DNA from: Homoserinimonas sp.
Lineage (GTDB): Bacteria > Actinomycetota > Actinomycetes > Actinomycetales > Microbacteriaceae
Reading direction: 5' to 3'
Assembly (NCBI GenBank): GCA_023957835.1
Contig: JAMLGP010000001.1
Location: 1,729,575 to 1,793,574, forward strand
DNA length: 64,000 nt
Shown: piece by piece, positions 46,265 to 55,061 of the stretch
Numbering within the stretch: the stretch's first letter is position 1
Layout of the letters: every line of letters begins with the position of its first letter
Program-made: the position numbers and the translations under genes
Notes under the pieces: generated by a model
What the model was told of the DNA's origin: nothing
Database searches by the model: none
Seen by the model: only the letters and a program-made list of their open reading frames with translations

Positions 46265-46272
46265 ACGCAGAT

Positions 46273-47679
46273 TCAGCTTCTCTTCGCCAGATAGTAGGAA
46301 GTTGAGACCGCTGCCGCCTCGGGTGCGGCAAGCTTTTCAATCAGGGCCTGAACCCTCGGATCGTTAGAAGCGTCAATCAACCTCGCCGTGTCCTGATACC
46401 TGTCAATGTCGTGAGCCGGAAGTACAACCTCCCCGTGAGGCGGTTCACCATCGAAAATCTGCCTTCTAACCAGCAGTGGTTCTGAACTGGCAAAGTCTCC
46501 GCCTAGCGCCGGGACCAGATCGTTGGTGTGCTCAATGGCCAGATACGGAATCTCGTGGGGCACCGCAACCTGACCAGCCGGTGCGCCAATGGTGATCAGC
46601 CCGCTGATCTCGTACTTTCCGGATGCCGCAAGTTGTGCAGCAAGCAGTCCACCCTGAGAGTACCCAGTCAGTACCACCTTCGAATGCGAATCGATTCCGG
46701 CCAGTTCCATGGCTTCCTCCACCGCACGATAAGAAGCGGAACTCCCGTTACCGACGGCCACAAGATTGCTGGTCATATCCCAGGGCTCGTCGGAAGCAGA
46801 GGTTGAGAGCTCCGCGGTCCCGGCGATATACACCTCGAAGCTCTCTGATCCGTCCGGAAGCACGTAGCGGTCGATCCGAACCTGCTCGGGGCCTTCCGGC
46901 ACTCTTTCCACCCGCTGTTCCATTCCTGAAACCGGATTCGACTTGATTCCGGTCTGCGCCGGAAACACCGAGGCTCCCGTCCTGGAGAGAATCCCGACCG
47001 CGGAAGCGGTTACAACTCCCGCGGCCACCGTGGTGTCAATTCCTGTTAGCCCAATCCCTCTGTCACCAATGAGACTTGCTTCTGCTGACGGCACTCGCAG
47101 AAACCCGCTCAGAAAATCGTCACCGGACATGGCGGTCCGCCTTACCGCATCAACGAACGTCGGGTTCGAAAGCAGTGAGTTGTTCTCCAACAGCCAGGCC
47201 TTTGCCCTGACTGCCAGTTCCTTCTTCTGCTCATCTGTTAGTAGCATGTATGCCACCGCAGCGCCGGCAGCCCCACCCCATAGCGGCCCCATGAGAACCG
47301 CCAGCTCCGGAACCGCGAATCCGAGCAGGTAGGCGGCCTGGCCCATGAATTCCTGCCAGAAGCGGCCGATCTCGAGCTCCACTAACTCATAGGCCGCAGC
47401 CGCGTTTCTCAATCCCCAACTGAGCAGCTCGCAGTCTTTCGCGGTTTTGGAAAGCAATCCGAGAACGCTGTCTATTTCCCGCTCAGCAAGCATCGCGCTT
47501 CTCGGCGCATCGGCAGCGCTCAGGATACCCGGTCCGATGATTCGATCCACAGCGGCCAGATCGGCCTTGAATACCTCAATCGCCCTGCGAAGGATTTCGA
47601 ACTGAATTGATTGCTCCACCAGACTGGAAACAAGTACCGAAATTCGCTCGGCTCCGCCGACGATTAGTTCGTCAGACAC
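46273..47679 (-). CDS. alpha/beta-hydrolase-like protein with helical N-terminal region
   Basis: The 468-residue protein has an all-helical N-terminal part (residues 1-115), a hydrophobic stretch (ELAVLMGPLWGGAAGAAVAYMLL, about 125-147) and a C-terminal lipase/esterase-type domain with the nucleophile elbow VVLTGYSQGGLLAAQLA (near 350) and a late HDIDRYQ histidine. It has no signal peptide. Upstream and overlapping by eight bases is a small WXG-like gene, so the pair resembles a substrate and partner of an ESX-type secretion route. No secretion genes are in the window. The catalytic substrate is unknown. Confidence 0.6.
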   Translation of the reverse strand: MSDELIVGGAERISVLVSSLVEQSIQFEILRRAIEVFKADLAAVDRIIGPGILSAADAPRSAMLAEREIDSVLGLLSKTAKDCELLSWGLRNAAAAYELVELEIGRFWQEFMGQAAYLLGFAVPELAVLMGPLWGGAAGAAVAYMLLTDEQKKELAVRAKAWLLENNSLLSNPTFVDAVRRTAMSGDDFLSGFLRVPSAEASLIGDRGIGLTGIDTTVAAGVVTASAVGILSRTGASVFPAQTGIKSNPVSGMEQRVERVPEGPEQVRIDRYVLPDGSESFEVYIAGTAELSTSASDEPWDMTSNLVAVGNGSSASYRAVEEAMELAGIDSHSKVVLTGYSQGGLLAAQLAASGKYEISGLITIGAPAGQVAVPHEIPYLAIEHTNDLVPALGGDFASSEPLLVRRQIFDGEPPHGEVVLPAHDIDRYQDTARLIDASNDPRVQALIEKLAAPEAAAVSTSYYLAKRS

Positions 47680-47944
47680 GACCAGCCAGAGTTAGCGAAG
47701 CCTTAAAACTCTCACTGGCGGCTTCTTCCAGCCCCGAGGCAGCCCGAGTCGTCAAGTCAAGGACTCTGCCTCGCAATTGGTCAAATGCAATCCTTGCCAG
47801 CCCTCTCCATTCTTCGCTCGGAATGTCGCTCGTGCGTTTGGTCACTTCAGACCTAAGCCTGTTCGCCAAATCTCGAAGTTGATTCGCCTGCTGCTCCAGC
47901 AGAGTCCGAAGGACCTCAGCATTTCCAGGATCGAAATCGTGCAT
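47672..47944 (-). CDS. small WXG100-like helical protein
   Basis: The 90-residue protein consists of two predicted helices separated by EEWRGLARIAFDQL, which corresponds to the W-x-G turn of WXG100 proteins followed by the typical 'A..F' pattern. It has no signal peptide. GGGGAGG precedes ATG 47944. Its partner gene begins within its last codons, so the two are translationally coupled and probably form a complex. Confidence 0.6.
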   Translation of the reverse strand: MHDFDPGNAEVLRTLLEQQANQLRDLANRLRSEVTKRTSDIPSEEWRGLARIAFDQLRGRVLDLTTRAASGLEEAASESFKASLTLAGRV

Positions 47945-48192
47945 TGGATTGCCTCCCCGGCTGCTAGCGGAACTCGCGTACTGCAGATTTTCAATCGAAC
48001 TTTGTGTTTCAAATTCCGGAGCGCCCGAAGTAGTGGACAACCCGGATACCTTTGAATTTCGATGGAGCCGCGGTGGCCACGGAAGCCGCAATCGTTGGGT
48101 GGAACTCTAAAGCTGGGGAAGAATAGAAGGGTGAGCCCTTATTGAGCTGGCCGGTTCGCTTTGTTGGAGTTTGGCATCCGTAGGAGAGCAAC

Positions 48193-49575
48193 TTGGAAAA
48201 GACACCTGTCTGGCCGCTGAGCCCTCTTGACGGTCGCTACCGGGAGGCGGTTGCACCGCTGGCAACCCAGCTCTCCGAATTCGGTCTCAATCGCACTCGG
48301 ATCCTCGTCGAAGTCGAGTGGCTGATTTTCCTGACCGATCGGGGACTGTTCGGGTCGAAGGCAATGACTGCCGAACACAAGGAAAAACTCCGCTCACTCT
48401 CGGCCGAGTTCAATGAAGCAGAAGCGCAACTAGTCGCAACTCATGAGGCAAAGACTCGACACGACGTCAAAGCAGTCGAGTATTACCTTCGCGACAAGCT
48501 CAAGCAATTCGGAATTGCTGGTCTGGATGAGCTGGTTCACTTCGCGGCCACGAGCGAGGATATAAACAACCTGAGCTACGCCCTGACGATTCGGGCGGCG
48601 ACGTTGAAAATCTGGCTGCCGAGAGTGGATGCGCTTATCACCCAATTGAAAGACTGGGCCAGAGCCAGCCGCGTGGTTGCCATGCTCTCCCACACCCATG
48701 GGCAGCCCGCAACGCCCACGACTCTCGGAAAAGAACTGGCGGTGTTTGCGCATCGCCTGGAGAGGGTCGCCAGTCGGATAGGCAACTCGCAATTCCTTGG
48801 AAAATTCAATGGCGCGACGGGCACCTTCTCCGCACACCTGGCTGCAGATCCCGATCAGGACTGGGTTTCGCTGTCCAGAGAATTTGTTGAGTCTCTCGGT
48901 CTGGAGTGGAATCCACTAACCACCCAGATCGAGTCGCACGACTGGCAGGTCGAACTCTACGGGCGAATCGCACACCTGAACCGGATTCTGCACAATCTCT
49001 GCACCGACTTCTGGACCTACATCTCGATCGGGTATTTCACTCAGGTTCCGCAACCTGGTGCGACCGGTTCTTCAACCATGCCCCATAAGGTAAATCCGAT
49101 CAGGTTCGAGAATGCGGAGGCGAATCTGGAGCTTTCCTGCGCAATCCTCGATTCGCTCGCGGCCACTCTCGTGACCAGTCGGCTTCAGCGGGATCTGACC
49201 GACTCGAGCAGCCAAAGAAATATCGGGGTCGGGTTCGGGCACTCTCTGGTTGCCATCGAGAACATCATTTCGGGCCTGAAGGAACTGCACGTCGACGAGT
49301 CGAAGCTCCGTCGGGATCTCGATGAAAACTGGGAAGTCCTGGCCGAGGCGATTCAAACCATCATTCGGGCGGAGATTACTCAGGGCCGAAGCAAGATCAG
49401 CGACCCCTATGCGCTGCTCAAGGAGCTCACTAGGGGCAAGCGACTGGACGCCGAGCAACTAAGAGACTTCATCACCGGTCTGGACATTGGAGCGGATGCG
49501 AAAGCGCGCCTGCTGGCTCTCGCTCCGAATTCATACACAGGACTCGCTGACAAACTGGTCGATTTTCTCGACTGA
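48193..49575 (+). CDS. purB: adenylosuccinate lyase
   Basis: The 460-residue lyase starts at TTG 48193, preceded by AGGAG, and begins PVWPLSPLDGRYREAV, like the E. coli-type PurB. The superfamily motif GATGSSTMPHKVNP is present near residue 290, with HFAATSEDINN and MLSHTHGQPATP. It acts twice in purine synthesis, releasing fumarate. It stands alone, with 248 bp of unannotated sequence upstream. Confidence 0.93.
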   Translation: MEKTPVWPLSPLDGRYREAVAPLATQLSEFGLNRTRILVEVEWLIFLTDRGLFGSKAMTAEHKEKLRSLSAEFNEAEAQLVATHEAKTRHDVKAVEYYLRDKLKQFGIAGLDELVHFAATSEDINNLSYALTIRAATLKIWLPRVDALITQLKDWARASRVVAMLSHTHGQPATPTTLGKELAVFAHRLERVASRIGNSQFLGKFNGATGTFSAHLAADPDQDWVSLSREFVESLGLEWNPLTTQIESHDWQVELYGRIAHLNRILHNLCTDFWTYISIGYFTQVPQPGATGSSTMPHKVNPIRFENAEANLELSCAILDSLAATLVTSRLQRDLTDSSSQRNIGVGFGHSLVAIENIISGLKELHVDESKLRRDLDENWEVLAEAIQTIIRAEITQGRSKISDPYALLKELTRGKRLDAEQLRDFITGLDIGADAKARLLALAPNSYTGLADKLVDFLD

Positions 49576-49601
49576 AGTTCTGTTTACGAAGAAGCCTGAG
49601 G

Positions 49602-49853
49602 CTACTTGCGATCCTTCTGCTTCTGATCCTGCTCTGCCAGGTCCTCCAGTTCTGAAGAATCCGGCTTGATGGAGAGAGCCAGCAGCGCGATCGTCATAGC
49701 GGCGACTATGAACGTCACCCCGAACCCGATCCCTGCAAACCACCATTCTCTCGTCGTGAGCAAAATCACCAATCCGGCAAAAACCCCGAGTATCGCCGAC
49801 AGTCCTACGAGTTCAGCCGGTCGCAATCGCTCCCTAAGAGTTGGCTTGTGCAA
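49602..49853 (-). CDS. small two-span membrane protein
   Basis: The product of about 83 residues has two hydrophobic segments (ELVGLSAILGVFAGLVILLT, WFAGIGFGVTFIVAAMTIALLAL) and a charged tail ending QDQKQKDRK. I prefer TTG 49853, with AAGGGG six bases upstream; TTG 49874 is also in frame. It overlaps the end of the upstream membrane-protein gene by 20 bases. Similar small proteins are conserved in Microbacteriaceae as far as I recall; function unknown. Confidence 0.6.
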   Translation of the reverse strand: MHKPTLRERLRPAELVGLSAILGVFAGLVILLTTREWWFAGIGFGVTFIVAAMTIALLALSIKPDSSELEDLAEQDQKQKDRK

Positions 49854-50487
49854 TTGAGGCCCCTTTCTTCTCAACCTGATCGGAGCCTTTGCCCTCTCCA
49901 GCCCACTTGTTTGAAAGCGCGGCGATGAACAGGAAAACTCCGCTGAGGATCGCCCAGGCCCCGATCAGCCCAACCGCAATAATCTGCGAAGTCAGGATGC
50001 CGCTGACGGACTCGCCATGATCAACGACTTCCCAGCTCCTGGCCAGATCCGCGGGCAGCAACACCATGATCACCGCCAGGATCGCAGCCATTGCACCGAC
50101 GGTCAGCCAGTCCCTCGAAGCGGGATGCTTCCCCCTGGAGAGAATGCCTCGCAGCAATTCCAGAATTCCGGTGGACCCGGCGAAGATCGCGGTGATAAGC
50201 AACAGCGTTCCCGCTCCAGTTCCGCTGAAGATCAGCGCCAGAACTCCCGATACCAGAGCGGCCACAGCTTCCGCGAGGCCAAGGTCCCTGCCAGGACCAC
50301 CCCCTGCCGCAATCGCCTCCCATGCGATCACGAAGCCGACGGCCAGTGCAATTGCGCCCAGCGAAAGCAATCCCAGCAAGGAATCATGATTCGGCGAAAA
50401 CGTAATGAAAAGTCCGGCGATCAGCAGAATCAGGCTGCGGCTCAACTGTGGCAGCCACACCCTGTTTCGAGTTGTAGATTCCGACAC
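49834..50487 (-). CDS. DUF308-like multi-span membrane protein
   Basis: The 217-residue protein has about six hydrophobic segments in paired repeats (SLILLIAGLFITF, LGLLSLGAIALAVGFVIAWE, LVSGVLALIFSG), a layout seen in DUF308/HdeD-like proteins. Its end overlaps the start of the small downstream membrane protein, so both are probably made together. Function is unknown. Confidence 0.65.
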   Translation of the reverse strand: MSESTTRNRVWLPQLSRSLILLIAGLFITFSPNHDSLLGLLSLGAIALAVGFVIAWEAIAAGGGPGRDLGLAEAVAALVSGVLALIFSGTGAGTLLLITAIFAGSTGILELLRGILSRGKHPASRDWLTVGAMAAILAVIMVLLPADLARSWEVVDHGESVSGILTSQIIAVGLIGAWAILSGVFLFIAALSNKWAGEGKGSDQVEKKGASIAQANS

Positions 50488-50521
50488 CTGAACTGCCCTT
50501 CCAAAACCAGACCTAACAAGC

Positions 50522-51148
50522 CTACGCTGAAGGTCCCACCGCGCCGCGAAGCATGCCCATAATCGAGTCCGTCAGTTCGGGAAGATCTAGTTCCTCCACC
50601 CGCTGTGAAAGAAGCCACATGTCGATCGCCTGTCCCAACCCCATAGCCACGGCGATCAATAGCGAGTTCGGTACATCACTCCGAATAGCACCGACATTCT
50701 GACCCGCCTCGACGACCCGGACTATCCAGGGAATCGCGCGAGACTCAATCATTTCCCTGGTCGATTGTTGAAACGATGGGGATCTAGACGCACTTTCCCA
50801 CTCGCGAAGAATGGAGGCCAATTGCGGGGACTTGGCTAGCGCCAGTTGACTCGCAAGAAAGTAGCCCCCCAGCTCCTTCCAGAAGTGATCGGCATCACCA
50901 GAGTCAAGATCCGGGAAGGTCCCAAGTCGTGCGATCAACTTTTCGAGTTCCGTCGCGATAACGTGCGCGAACAAGTCCCCTTTGCCCTCGAAGTAGTAGT
51001 ACATCGATCCCTTGGAGATTCCGGATTCGTCGATGATTCGATTCAAAGAGGCTTCATGAAAGCCGCGACTTCCAAACTCCGTCAGCGCGACCCGAAGGAT
51101 TTTTTCCTGTTGAACTGCGGGGAGCTTCGCGAAGCGTGGCCTGGTCAT
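50522..51148 (-). CDS. TetR-family transcriptional regulator
   Basis: The 208-residue protein starts at ATG 51148 (MTRPRFAKL) and has the TetR helix-turn-helix ILRVALTEFGSRGFHEASLNRIIDESGISKGSMYYYFEGKGDLF. A helical ligand domain follows. It ends the two-gene operon headed by the flavin monooxygenase (4-bp gap). The 32-bp palindrome upstream of that monooxygenase is its probable operator. Confidence 0.87.
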   Translation of the reverse strand: MTRPRFAKLPAVQQEKILRVALTEFGSRGFHEASLNRIIDESGISKGSMYYYFEGKGDLFAHVIATELEKLIARLGTFPDLDSGDADHFWKELGGYFLASQLALAKSPQLASILREWESASRSPSFQQSTREMIESRAIPWIVRVVEAGQNVGAIRSDVPNSLLIAVAMGLGQAIDMWLLSQRVEELDLPELTDSIMGMLRGAVGPSA

Positions 51149-51152
51149 GCAT

Positions 51153-52337
51153 TTAGCGTAACGATTCGGCCTTCTTGAAGTCGGGGAGCCGAATCCGGTC
51201 ATGGAAACTCTTGCCCATCACCAGATCTGACAGTCCTGGAATCGCCATTATTCGCATAGCGCTATTGCGGACAAAGAGCTCCCAGTGATTCCGGGAGGCA
51301 AACGCCAGGCGCAACTTGGTAGCGGCATCCTGCTTCGAAAGGATGAACTTCTTGAGGTAGTTCTCGTAGCCCAGGAAAGCCTCGGTGTAGTTCGAAGCGC
51401 CTGCAATCTGCGAGGCGAGAACATACGCCTCGATCATAGCCAGGGCAGATCCCTGGCCCGCCATGAAGGAGGGAGCCGCTCCAGCATCTCCGACAAGAAC
51501 TACACGACCCGATGACCAACTGGGCATTCGGATTTGACTCACAGAGTCGAAGAAGTAGTCGGTGGAACCAGTCATGGCATCGAGAATTGCTGGAATCTCC
51601 CATCCCCCATCATGAAGCGCATCGCGGAAGATCTCCTCCTGATCTGCTCGATCCCTGGGCCGCTCTCCGTCGTAGCCGGCCGAGATGAGCATGAGAGTGC
51701 GGTCGCGGTCGAGAGTAAGACGAAGAACCTGGTAACCGAGACCCGCGCAAAGGAATGCGACACCCTCGTCTCGCTGCTCATACCCCTGCACTTGAAAAGC
51801 CGCGAATACGATTCCCAGATACCTCTCGAATTCAGTCTCAGGGCCAAAGCTGAGTTCGCGAATTCTTGAATGGAGACCATCTGCCCCGACGACCAAATCG
51901 AACTCTCTGGTCGATCCGCTTTCAAACTCGATCTCGACTATAGAGGCATTTTGGTTAAGGCTCTTCACTGAATCGCCAAGGACAAGCTCTGCTCCACCAT
52001 TCAGCGACCCGTAGATAACCGACGCAAGCTCGGACCTCTCGATCGAGACGTAGTTCTCTCCCGCCTTTAGGATCTTTGCGGTCTTTGCCGTCGCAACGTG
52101 GCTCCCGTCTGAGCGAAGCGCCTCGAGCTTGTCGAAGATGTAACCGCGCTTGCGCAACTCAGGAACAATCCCCATGCGGCCAGCGACTTCGAAACCAGCA
52201 CCCCAGAAATCAACCAGATATCCACCGGTTCTTAGTTCGAGTGATTGCTCAACGATGGTGACTTCGTGGCCGGCCCGAGCGAGCCAGTAGGCCAGAGTTG
52301 GTCCGGCAATCCCCGCACCGGAAACAAGAACCTTCAT
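51153..52337 (-). CDS. FAD-dependent aromatic-type monooxygenase
   Basis: The 394-residue flavoprotein has the dinucleotide fold GAGIAGPTLAYWLARAGHEVTIVE at the N-terminus, the DG motif LVVGADGLHSRIR (about 155-167) and the second FAD contact VVLVGDAGAAPSFMAGQGS (about 280). This is the PheA/TetX-like group A monooxygenase layout; TetX-type enzymes inactivate drugs, others hydroxylate aromatics. TetR control and the absence of pathway genes suggest detoxification of an incoming compound, which is inference. Confidence 0.85.
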   Translation of the reverse strand: MKVLVSGAGIAGPTLAYWLARAGHEVTIVEQSLELRTGGYLVDFWGAGFEVAGRMGIVPELRKRGYIFDKLEALRSDGSHVATAKTAKILKAGENYVSIERSELASVIYGSLNGGAELVLGDSVKSLNQNASIVEIEFESGSTREFDLVVGADGLHSRIRELSFGPETEFERYLGIVFAAFQVQGYEQRDEGVAFLCAGLGYQVLRLTLDRDRTLMLISAGYDGERPRDRADQEEIFRDALHDGGWEIPAILDAMTGSTDYFFDSVSQIRMPSWSSGRVVLVGDAGAAPSFMAGQGSALAMIEAYVLASQIAGASNYTEAFLGYENYLKKFILSKQDAATKLRLAFASRNHWELFVRNSAMRIMAIPGLSDLVMGKSFHDRIRLPDFKKAESLR

Positions 52338-52360
52338 ATTCAGCCTCGCGATCTTGAACC

Positions 52361-52392
52361 TTTAGACCACCAGTCTAGACTGGTAGTCTAAA
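52361..52392. promoter_or_regulatory. 32-bp palindromic operator upstream of the monooxygenase
   Basis: The sequence TTTAGACCACCAGTCT is followed by its reverse complement with one mismatch, giving a 32-bp palindrome whose inner 16 bp (ACCAGTCTAGACTGGT) is perfect. It lies 24 bp upstream of the monooxygenase start, in the position of a TetR-family operator. TAGACT and TCTAAA within it could be promoter elements. Confidence 0.75.
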
Positions 52393-52422
52393 ACTGCAAG
52401 TCGAAACTTCCGACTGCAAGAT

Positions 52423-53799
52423 CTAGATGGTTGCCATGTCCTGGAAGCGAGAGAAGTGACCCTGGAAGGCGACGGTCACAGTGCGGGTAGGGCCGTTGCG
52501 GTGCTTGGCCACGATGAAGTCGGCCTCTCCGGCACGGGGACTGTCTTTCTCATAGGCACTCTCGCGGTGAAGCAGAATCACGACATCCGCGTCCTGCTCG
52601 AGAGACCCCGATTCGCGAAGGTCAGAAAGTGCCGGCATCTTGTCGGAACGCTGCTCGGGACCGCGGTTGAGCTGCGAGAGCGCTACCACCGGAACCTGAA
52701 GTTCCTTAGCAAGCAACTTCAGCGCCCGGGAGAACTCGCTGACTTCCTGCTGCCTGGACTCGACCCGCTTTCCAGAGGTCATGAGCTGCAGGTAGTCGAT
52801 GACAACTAGCTTGAGCCCGTATCGCTGCTTGAGCCTGCGGCACTTGGCCCTGATCTCAACCAGAGTGAGGTTCGGGCTGTCATCAATGTAGAGCGGGGCA
52901 TCATTTATCCGGCCCCTGGTCTGGGCGATCGTGGTCCAGTCCCGGCTATCAACGGTGCCCTTTCGCATGTTGTGCAACGGAACGGACGCCTCTGCCGAAA
53001 GCAATCTCATGGCAATTTCGCTGCGGCCCATTTCAAGAGAAAACACTATCGACGGCAGATTGTGTTTGATGGATGCGGCCCTGGCAAAGTCCAGTGCAAG
53101 GGTAGATTTTCCGAGGGCAGGGCGAGCAGCAACAATGATCAACTGTCCCGGGTGCAGGCCGTTTGTGAGTTCGTCCAGCTCAACAAATCCGGTCGGTACC
53201 CCCGTCATGATTCCGCCGCGGCTCTTGGTCGCCTCGATCTCATCGATGGCACTGCCTACCGCGTCGTTGAGAGGTACGAAGTCTTCGGATTCCGAACTGC
53301 TCGTAACGCGATAAATCTCCGCCTGGGCGTTGTTCACAAGGTCGACAACTTCGCCCTCGCTCGCGTAGCCCATTTGGACGATTCTGGTGCCGGCTTCCAC
53401 GAGTCTTCTAAGCACCGCCTTCTCAGCCACGATTTCGGCGTAGAACCCGGCATTTGCGGCAGTGGGCACCAGGCTGGTCAGAGTGTGGAGATACTCCGCA
53501 CCACCAGCTTTCGACAACTCGCCGCTCTTGGTCAGCTCGTCCGTGACAGTGATGACATCGGTTGGCTCGCCTCGGGAGTAGAGATTGAAAATTGCGTCGA
53601 AGATCGTCTCGTGCTTTGGCATATAGAAGTCGACGCCGCTTGCCACTTCCATGACGTCGGCGACCGCGTCTTTGCTAAGCAGCATTCCGCCAAGGGCACT
53701 CTGCTCTGCGAGCAGGTCATGCGGCGGAGTGCGCTCTGCGCCTCTGGGTTCGGAAGGCTGTCTTTGATCCCCAGCGAGCCCCAACTGAGCTATCGACAC
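52423..53799 (-). CDS. dnaB: replicative DNA helicase DnaB
   Basis: The 458-residue helicase has the N-terminal dimerisation domain (LLAEQSALGGMLLSKDAVADV) and a RecA-like domain with Walker A AARPALGKSTLALDFA, Walker B LKLVVIDYLQLM and EVSEFSRALKLLAKEL. No intein is present. GTG 53799 (MSIAQLG) has GGAGG five bases upstream; an in-frame ATG at 53835 is possible. It unwinds DNA at the replication fork. It is transcribed away from a gene-free gap carrying DnaA-box-like motifs. Confidence 0.93.
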   Translation of the reverse strand: MSIAQLGLAGDQRQPSEPRGAERTPPHDLLAEQSALGGMLLSKDAVADVMEVASGVDFYMPKHETIFDAIFNLYSRGEPTDVITVTDELTKSGELSKAGGAEYLHTLTSLVPTAANAGFYAEIVAEKAVLRRLVEAGTRIVQMGYASEGEVVDLVNNAQAEIYRVTSSSESEDFVPLNDAVGSAIDEIEATKSRGGIMTGVPTGFVELDELTNGLHPGQLIIVAARPALGKSTLALDFARAASIKHNLPSIVFSLEMGRSEIAMRLLSAEASVPLHNMRKGTVDSRDWTTIAQTRGRINDAPLYIDDSPNLTLVEIRAKCRRLKQRYGLKLVVIDYLQLMTSGKRVESRQQEVSEFSRALKLLAKELQVPVVALSQLNRGPEQRSDKMPALSDLRESGSLEQDADVVILLHRESAYEKDSPRAGEADFIVAKHRNGPTRTVTVAFQGHFSRFQDMATI

Positions 53800-54253
53800 C
53801 TTCGCCTCCAATTTTTCTGCGCGCAAGAACGGCACGACGGAACCCGCCTTGCACCGAGCGTGCCGATCATGCGCAGCCTGTCTCGCCTGTCTTCAAAACC
53901 ACGCTTAACTACTACCTGACACCAGCGACATCAAGGCGGCCAACTGGCTGCTCTGCGGCTCGGGCTGGTGTCCATCCACCCTATGGATTTCAGGTCGGTC
54001 GGCTCAACTGCGCCTGTTGGCAGTTCTGTGGATAGTTTGCGCGAAACGCCGACCCGGATGTTAGCAAACTGTGGACAACGCTGTGTGGAACATGGCGAAT
54101 TTTTGACCAAATCTGCGCTCTGATCAGGGATTTTGTTGTTCACACCTTGTGTGTAGAAAGTTGTTTATAGTTCTGGTTGAGAGTTTGCTTCAGGCTCGAC
54201 CTGCTGGGGAGAACTCCGGCAGAGGAGCGAATCAGAAAATTGATGAGTCCCAA
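53800..54253. other. gene-free region between dnaB and rplI with DnaA-box cluster
   Basis: No coding frame in this ~450-bp stretch has the composition or a start consistent with a gene. It holds the dnaB promoter region, followed at 54027-54144 by four DnaA-box-like 9-mers (see next entry) and, at 54128-54170, an AT-richer segment (TTTTGTTGTTCACACC, TTGTTTATAG). Its far end borders the rplI terminator. Confidence 0.6.
54027..54144. promoter_or_regulatory. cluster of DnaA-box-like sites
   Basis: Four 9-mers resemble the high-GC DnaA box TTGTCCACA: CTATCCACA (minus strand, 54027-54035), TTGTCCACA (minus strand, 54070-54078, perfect), TGTTCCACA (minus, 54084-54092, two mismatches) and TTGTTCACA (plus, 54136-54144, one mismatch). 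They could give DnaA control over dnaB or act as a DnaA-titration site. Confidence 0.5.
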
Positions 54254-54294
54254 CAAAAAATCGGCGGAAAGGGTGTCAATCCCCTCCCGCCGAT
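54254..54294 (-). terminator. rho-independent terminator of the rpsF-ssb-rpsR-rplI operon
   Basis: On the minus strand, ATCGGCGGGAGGGG and its near-complement form a stable stem (outer arms ATCGGCGG/CCGCCGAT) followed by TTTTTT. It begins about ten bases after the rplI stop codon. Confidence 0.85.
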
Positions 54295-54303
54295 CTCTTG
54301 AAA

Positions 54304-54756
54304 CTACTTGCCAGCGACCACTTTGAGCTTGATTGTTGCAACCAGTTCGTCGCGCAATCTCACCGTTGCTTCGTGTTCTCCGAGAGCCTTGATCGGACTT
54401 ACGATCTCGATCTTGCGCTTGTCCAGAATTCCAATGCCGGCGGCAGCTACCGCGTCCGCGACATCCGAAGTCTTGACAGAACCGAAGAGCCTTCCGCTGG
54501 TCCCGGCCTTCACCGTAAGGGTGACTGGAGCAGCCTGCAGCTTCGCCTTGAGATCCTGTGCTTCTTCAAAGGTTGCGTGCTCTCTGGCGGCCCTCGCGGA
54601 CTTGATCTGCTCTACCTGCTTGGCTCCGCCTCTGGTCCAGTGCACGGCCCAGCCCTGAGGAACCAGATAGTTGCGAGCGTAGCCATCCCTGACATCCACC
54701 ACGTCACCAGGGGCACCAAGACCGGTGACCTCGTGGGTAAGAATCAACTTTGCCAT
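54304..54756 (-). CDS. rplI: 50S ribosomal protein L9
   Basis: The 150-residue L9 has the N-terminal domain [31 protein letters not shown], a long connecting helix and a C-terminal RNA-binding domain. It is the last gene of the operon, 11 bp after rpsR, and is followed by a strong terminator. Confidence 0.95.
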   Translation of the reverse strand: MAKLILTHEVTGLGAPGDVVDVRDGYARNYLVPQGWAVHWTRGGAKQVEQIKSARAAREHATFEEAQDLKAKLQAAPVTLTVKAGTSGRLFGSVKTSDVADAVAAAGIGILDKRKIEIVSPIKALGEHEATVRLRDELVATIKLKVVAGK

Positions 54757-54767
54757 TCGACCTGCCC

Positions 54768-55031
54768 CTATCTGCCTGAACCGGCGTAGGGGAGCAGGGC
54801 CATTTCCCGTGCGTTCTTTACCGCACGGGCAATCAGACGCTGCTCCTGTACTGAAACGCCGGTGATCCGACGCGCGCGGATCTTGCCGCGCTCAGAGATG
54901 AATTTGCGGAGAGTTGCGACATCCTTGTAGTCGATAACCCCAACGCGAATCGCCTTTGCCGGCGCCGCGTTCTTCGCAGTCTTTGCACCCCGCAATGCTT
55001 TGCGGCGATCGGTGCTTGACTTTCCTGCCAT
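54768..55031 (-). CDS. rpsR: 30S ribosomal protein S18, zinc-free form
   Basis: The 87-residue S18 (core [19 protein letters not shown] and [17 protein letters not shown]) has no cysteines. It sits between ssb and rplI as in most bacteria. Confidence 0.94.
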   Translation of the reverse strand: MAGKSSTDRRKALRGAKTAKNAAPAKAIRVGVIDYKDVATLRKFISERGKIRARRITGVSVQEQRLIARAVKNAREMALLPYAGSGR

Positions 55032-55061
55032 TTCTTCCTGCTTTCCTAAGTTCGATTGAGA

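Noticed and set aside
53931..54143. 70-residue minus-strand frame in the dnaB-rplI gap
   Set aside because: No ribosome site, atypical composition, and overlap with the DnaA-box cluster.
54027..54144. Calling the DnaA-box cluster oriC
   Set aside because: Conserved actinobacterial order places oriC with dnaA/rpmH beyond parB, outside the window. The cluster has too few perfect boxes for a confident origin call.
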